Under the pieces are notes generated by a model, which had not been told where the DNA came from, did not search any database, and worked only from the letters and a program-made list of their open reading frames with translations. A stretch of 7,064 bases of DNA from UBA2144 sp043819035 (lineage in GTDB: Bacteria; Patescibacteriota; Gracilibacteria; Peribacterales; Peribacteraceae): positions 1 to 7,064 of the forward strand of contig JBDRFD010000006.1 of NCBI GenBank assembly GCA_043819035.1, written 5' to 3'. This document shows, in pieces, positions 4,120 through 7,064 of this stretch. Each line of letters opens with the position of its first letter. Within the stretch, counting starts at the first letter, position 1. The position numbers and the translations under genes are program-made.

Positions 4120-5073
4120 TTATTCAACTTTAGGTAGTTCCTCCCCATAAGCTACTTTGACCCTCACCTTCACCTCCTCCATATCCAAATCATCCATCAG
4201 CGTCCCCTCATGCTCCACAGCCAGTGATCCCATCGCAGCACCCAGCTTGCACGCATCCATTACTTCCCATCCTGCTGCAAAGCCTTTTAAGAGCCCTGCG
4301 CGGAATGCATCCCCTGCTCCTGTTGGGTTTACAACTTGTAGAGGAGTACACGCATCCATCTTCTGCACTCCATTTTCATCGAGCACCTCAAAGCCCTGAT
4401 CACCTAGCGTCACAATGACGAGCGGAACGAGCTCTAAAATACTTTTCTTATCACACGATAATTTCTTCTGCACCAGATCCCACTCATAAGCATTCACAAT
4501 GAGCGCTGACCCCATACGCACCATCCGCTCAAGTGCATCTTCCCCAAATGCAATGATTTGTTGACCCGGATCAAACATTACAGGGACCACAAACTTCTTG
4601 CACCATTCCATGCCTTTGACCATAGCCGTTGTATCACGCGGACTGACGATGGCATAGGCCAAGTCATCACGATCCTGCGAAAGATCCGGCCATGTGCCGT
4701 ACTCATCCGCACCCGGGTGGAAGAAGGTGATCTGTCGCTCTTCACTATCTGTCCCGACAATCGCCGTAGCAGTGACATGATCGGCCAACACTTCGATGCG
4801 ATCGACTGCAATTCCCCGCTCTTCCAAAATCGCAGTGTACTCACGCCCATCTTTTCCAACAGAACTTACAAGTAACGGACTCTCACCTAACAGATGTAAA
4901 TTCCATGCAATATTCGCACCCGTTCCTCCGTGATGTTTTGCATAATGAGGCGAGAAGAATGAAAGTGAAAGAGAATCAAGAGCCTTGGGGTCGATTGCAT
5001 CTGCAAAGGAGCCGTCGTATCCGAGCAGGACGTCATAAGCTATCGAACCCGTTACGAGGATTTTCCTTTTCAT
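4120..5073 (-). CDS. PfkB-family sugar kinase, probably adenosine kinase
   Basis: Ribokinase-fold kinase of 317 aa, the usual family length. The N-terminal glycine-rich signature is at 47-63 (HHGGTGANIAWNLHLLG). The NxxE motif is N194-E197. The second PfkB signature is at 249-261 (NPTGAGDAFRAGL), with the anion-hole GAG and catalytic base D255. PfkB motifs alone do not fix the substrate. Adenosine is inferred from position just upstream of ahcY on the same strand: removal of adenosine as AMP would drive AhcY forward. The N-terminus (ILVTGSIAYDVLL) fits the bacterial adenosine-kinase-like subgroup as I recall it. Ribose or another nucleoside remains possible. The start at 5073 has no evident Shine-Dalgarno site. 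The gene is divergent from ugd across a palindrome. Confidence 0.9.
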   Translation of the reverse strand: MKRKILVTGSIAYDVLLGYDGSFADAIDPKALDSLSLSFFSPHYAKHHGGTGANIAWNLHLLGESPLLVSSVGKDGREYTAILEERGIAVDRIEVLADHVTATAIVGTDSEERQITFFHPGADEYGTWPDLSQDRDDLAYAIVSPRDTTAMVKGMEWCKKFVVPVMFDPGQQIIAFGEDALERMVRMGSALIVNAYEWDLVQKKLSCDKKSILELVPLVIVTLGDQGFEVLDENGVQKMDACTPLQVVNPTGAGDAFRAGLLKGFAAGWEVMDACKLGAAMGSLAVEHEGTLMDDLDMEEVKVRVKVAYGEELPKVE

Positions 5074-5117
5074 AGGAAGAGAATCGCATAATTTCAGCGT
5101 AAAAACTAGCTCGAATT

Positions 5118-5206
5118 AATTGATAATTGACAATGGACAATGGACAATTGGTCAGACTCTCTGATCCCAGAATTAATTGTCAATTGTCAATTCTCCATTA
5201 TCAATT
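5118..5206. repeat. Long palindrome (GACAATT/GACAATG words) abutting ugd
   Basis: Perfect 10-bp ends AATTGATAAT (5118-5127) and ATTATCAATT (5197-5206). The arms are built of GACAATG/GACAATT words and their complements. The centre has a small hairpin, TCAGA/TCTGA (5152-5164). The element ends four bases before the ugd start codon, so the ugd 5' region is repeat DNA. Confidence 0.92.
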
Positions 5207-5210
5207 ATTT

Positions 5211-6518
5211 ATGAAAATCGCAGTAATAGGAACCGGTTATGTAGGATTAGTTTCCGCCGCCTGCTTCGCAGAGCTGGGCCATGAGGTCTTTGGAGTGGAC
5301 ATTGACGAGAAGAAAATTGCGAAGATTAAGAAAGGAGAAAGCCCAATTTACGAACCAGGACTCGAGGAACTCCTGCGTGTGGGCTTAAAAAATGGACGTT
5401 TGTCGTTCACAACTGACTTAAATGAAGTATTGCCTGAGTGCCAGATCGTTTTCTCCGCTGTCGCCACTCCCCCAGGCGAAGGATACAAAGCTGACCTGCG
5501 AGCTGTTTTCTCTGTTACCCAAACGGTTGCAAAGAATGCAGATCACGACTTGGTGTTTGTGAATAAATCGACTGTTCCCGTGGGAACCGGAAAGGAGTGT
5601 GAAGAGTTGATTGAAAAGATTCTTCAGGAGCGCGAAGTGAATTTCTCTATTCCGGTCGTCAGCAATCCTGAATTTCTGCGTGAGGGCATGGCAGTAAACG
5701 ACACACTGATGCCGGATCGTGTTGTGATTGGTGTGAACCATAACGAGTGGGCTCGTGAACTGATGGAAGAGCTCTATCGCCCCATCACGAGAGTGGGGAA
5801 GCCACTCGTCTTCATGAGCCGCGAGAGTTCCGAGATTGTGAAGTATGCGAGCAACTCACTTCTTGCAACAAAGATTAGCTTCATCAACATGCTCACCGAG
5901 CTTACCGAAAAAACAGGTGCAAACATTCGCGATGTTGCCAGAGGTGTTGGGCTCGATGACCGCATTGGCCCACGCTTCCTGCATGCCGGAATTGGTTACG
6001 GAGGAAGCTGCTTCCCCAAAGATGTTAAGGCGCTGCTCGCAACTGCAAAGGATCTGGGCATTCCTATGGAGATCGTTGAAGCAACAGACAAAATAAACAC
6101 ACGGCAGCGCAAACGGTTCTTTAAAAAGATCCTCGAAGCATTACCCTCCAAAGCAACTGTTGGAATTTGGGGCTTAAGCTTCAAACCAAAAACAGACGAT
6201 ATGCGCGAAGCCCCGAGCCTCGATCTCCTCCCGGATCTTGTAAAAGCCGGACACACCGTTCGCGCGTTTGACCCTGCTGCTATTGAAACTGCTAAGCCAC
6301 TTCTTCCAAAAGAAGTTGAATTTACAAAATGCCCCTTTGATGCAGCAAAGGAAGCAGATGCTGTCATCGTCCTCACCGAATGGGATGAGTTCCGCGGAGT
6401 AGATTTACAGAAACTCAAGGCAACGATGAAGGGGGACGATCTCTTCGATGGAAGAAATATTTATGAACCGGACGAAGTCCGCGAAGCCGGACTGCAATAT
6501 CATGGAATAGGACTCTGA
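5211..6518 (+). CDS. ugd: UDP-glucose 6-dehydrogenase
   Basis: Oxidises UDP-glucose to UDP-glucuronate with two NAD+, a cytosolic step feeding acidic surface polysaccharides; 435 aa. The NAD Rossmann motif GTGYVG is at 7-12. Catalytic and substrate residues by family comparison: T121 (KSTVPVGT), E154 (NPEFLREG), K211 and N215 (KYASNS), nucleophile C267 in GYGGSCFPKD (262-271), and D271. The C-terminal UDP-binding domain contains GLSFKPKTDDMREAPS (321-336). The frame is open back to 5127, but those extra 28 residues translate the palindromic repeat and precede the canonical MKIAVIGTGYVG start, so 5211 is chosen. No Shine-Dalgarno site is present (ATTATTT before the ATG). Followed by a nucleotide-sugar epimerase gene. 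GDP-mannose dehydrogenase is a less likely alternative. Confidence 0.96.
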   Translation: MKIAVIGTGYVGLVSAACFAELGHEVFGVDIDEKKIAKIKKGESPIYEPGLEELLRVGLKNGRLSFTTDLNEVLPECQIVFSAVATPPGEGYKADLRAVFSVTQTVAKNADHDLVFVNKSTVPVGTGKECEELIEKILQEREVNFSIPVVSNPEFLREGMAVNDTLMPDRVVIGVNHNEWARELMEELYRPITRVGKPLVFMSRESSEIVKYASNSLLATKISFINMLTELTEKTGANIRDVARGVGLDDRIGPRFLHAGIGYGGSCFPKDVKALLATAKDLGIPMEIVEATDKINTRQRKRFFKKILEALPSKATVGIWGLSFKPKTDDMREAPSLDLLPDLVKAGHTVRAFDPAAIETAKPLLPKEVEFTKCPFDAAKEADAVIVLTEWDEFRGVDLQKLKATMKGDDLFDGRNIYEPDEVREAGLQYHGIGL

Positions 6519-6519
6519 T

Positions 6520-6599
6520 AGCAATTAGCTCATTAGCAGTTAGCTAATACTTCGACTTAGCTCAGTACAAGTTAGCTAACAAGCTAATTGCTAATTGCT
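6520..6599. repeat. Composite palindrome: AGCTAATT arms with CTTCGAC core
   Basis: Perfect 10-bp ends AGCAATTAGC (6520-6529) and GCTAATTGCT (6590-6599). The arms are made of TTAGCTAA-type words. At the centre is TACTTCGACTTAGCTCAGTA (6548-6567), a variant of the CCCTTCGAC..GCTCAGGG core found in polX and at 2639, with the outer CCC/GGG replaced by TAC/GTA so pairing is kept. It starts right after the ugd stop and could act as a hairpin between ugd and the epimerase gene. Confidence 0.92.
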
Positions 6600-6629
6600 T
6601 CTCAAGACGCCACAATAAAGCCGCTACCT

Positions 6630-7064
6630 ATGAAAGTATTATTAACCGGATCAGCAGGCTTCATTGGCTTCCATACAGCTAAAGCTCTGCTTGCGCGCGG
6701 CGATGAAGTCATAGGCATTGATAATTTCAATCCCTATTACGATCCAAAGCTCAAAAGAGACCGTATTTCACAAATCGAAAACGAAAAGGGATTCACACTT
6801 ATAGAAGGAGATGTCACGGACCGCGAAACGGTGCGGGAAGCAATGAAGGGGGTGGATCGCGTGTGCCACCTGGCCGCACTCGCCGGCGTACGCTATTCGT
6901 TTGAACATCCCGATGAATTTATCCTGAATAATATTCAGGGAACTTTTGAAATGATTGATGAAGCAAAGAAACAAGAAATCCCCGGTTTCATCTACGCCTC
7001 ATCAAGTTCCATTTATGGAGATAATGAGAAATTGCCTTCGAGCGAAGATGATCGCACAGATAGT
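6630..7064 (+). CDS. NAD-dependent nucleotide-sugar epimerase, 5' part (UDP-glucuronate 4-epimerase-like)
   Basis: The first 145 residues of an extended short-chain dehydrogenase; the window ends before the stop. The NAD-binding GSAGFIG motif is at 7-13, and D31 in GIDNFNPYYDPKLKR (29-43) would bind the adenosine ribose. That Asn-x-Tyr-Tyr-Asp segment followed by a basic stretch is typical of UDP-glucuronate/galacturonate 4-epimerases, as is HLAALAGVRYSFEHP (80-94). The serine segment YASSSSIYG is at 122-130; the catalytic YxxxK lies beyond the window. Position 111 nt after ugd fits UDP-glucuronate to UDP-galacturonate conversion. UDP-glucose 4-epimerase or a dehydratase cannot be excluded from the N-terminus. 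The ATG at 6630 is the natural start for the fold; no Shine-Dalgarno site is visible. Confidence 0.92.
   Translation, partial: MKVLLTGSAGFIGFHTAKALLARGDEVIGIDNFNPYYDPKLKRDRISQIENEKGFTLIEGDVTDRETVREAMKGVDRVCHLAALAGVRYSFEHPDEFILNNIQGTFEMIDEAKKQEIPGFIYASSSSIYGDNEKLPSSEDDRTDS

Noticed and set aside
5127..5210. 28-residue N-terminal extension of Ugd
   Set aside because: It translates the palindromic repeat; the Rossmann start MKIAVIGTGYVG at 5211 is the natural N-terminus.

Overview
The window looks like chromosomal DNA from an uncultivated bacterium. My best guess is a candidate-phyla (Patescibacteria, Peregrinibacteria-like) or similar environmental lineage, at low to moderate confidence. The grounds are the archaeal/Thermotoga-type S-adenosylhomocysteinase, the Pol-beta-sized PolX without a PHP domain, and intergenic gaps filled with long palindromes built from short repeated words. 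TGA, TAG and TAA all serve as stops, so the genetic code appears standard.

Layout: 1-231 holds a short palindromic repeat and a doubtful 43-codon ORF. polX (232-1215, minus) is a repair polymerase that appears to carry a palindromic repeat translated in frame. Two long palindromes with the same terminal motif follow (1227-1447). The stretch 1485-2574 has no recognisable gene. It holds a dense run of hairpins, two diverged copies of a 43-44-nt repeat, and two small minus-strand ORFs with strong Shine-Dalgarno sites, each followed by a hairpin. This is the least explained part of the window. Next come a heptamer-based repeat (2619-2714), ahcY (2713-3966, minus), another palindrome, a PfkB-family kinase that is probably adenosine kinase (4120-5073, minus), a palindrome reaching almost to the next start codon, ugd (5211-6518, plus), a composite palindrome, and the 5' part of a nucleotide-sugar epimerase gene (6630-7064, plus, cut by the window end).

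Two functional pairs are clear. The kinase and AhcY form the disposal arm of the methyl cycle: AhcY splits S-adenosylhomocysteine into homocysteine and adenosine, and the kinase would convert adenosine to AMP, pulling the reversible hydrolysis forward. Ugd and the epimerase form a nucleotide-sugar route, UDP-glucose to UDP-glucuronate and then probably UDP-galacturonate, for surface polysaccharide. The two pairs diverge from the palindromic gap at 5074-5210. The main metabolic genes show no clear Shine-Dalgarno site, unlike the two small ORFs at 1534-2205.
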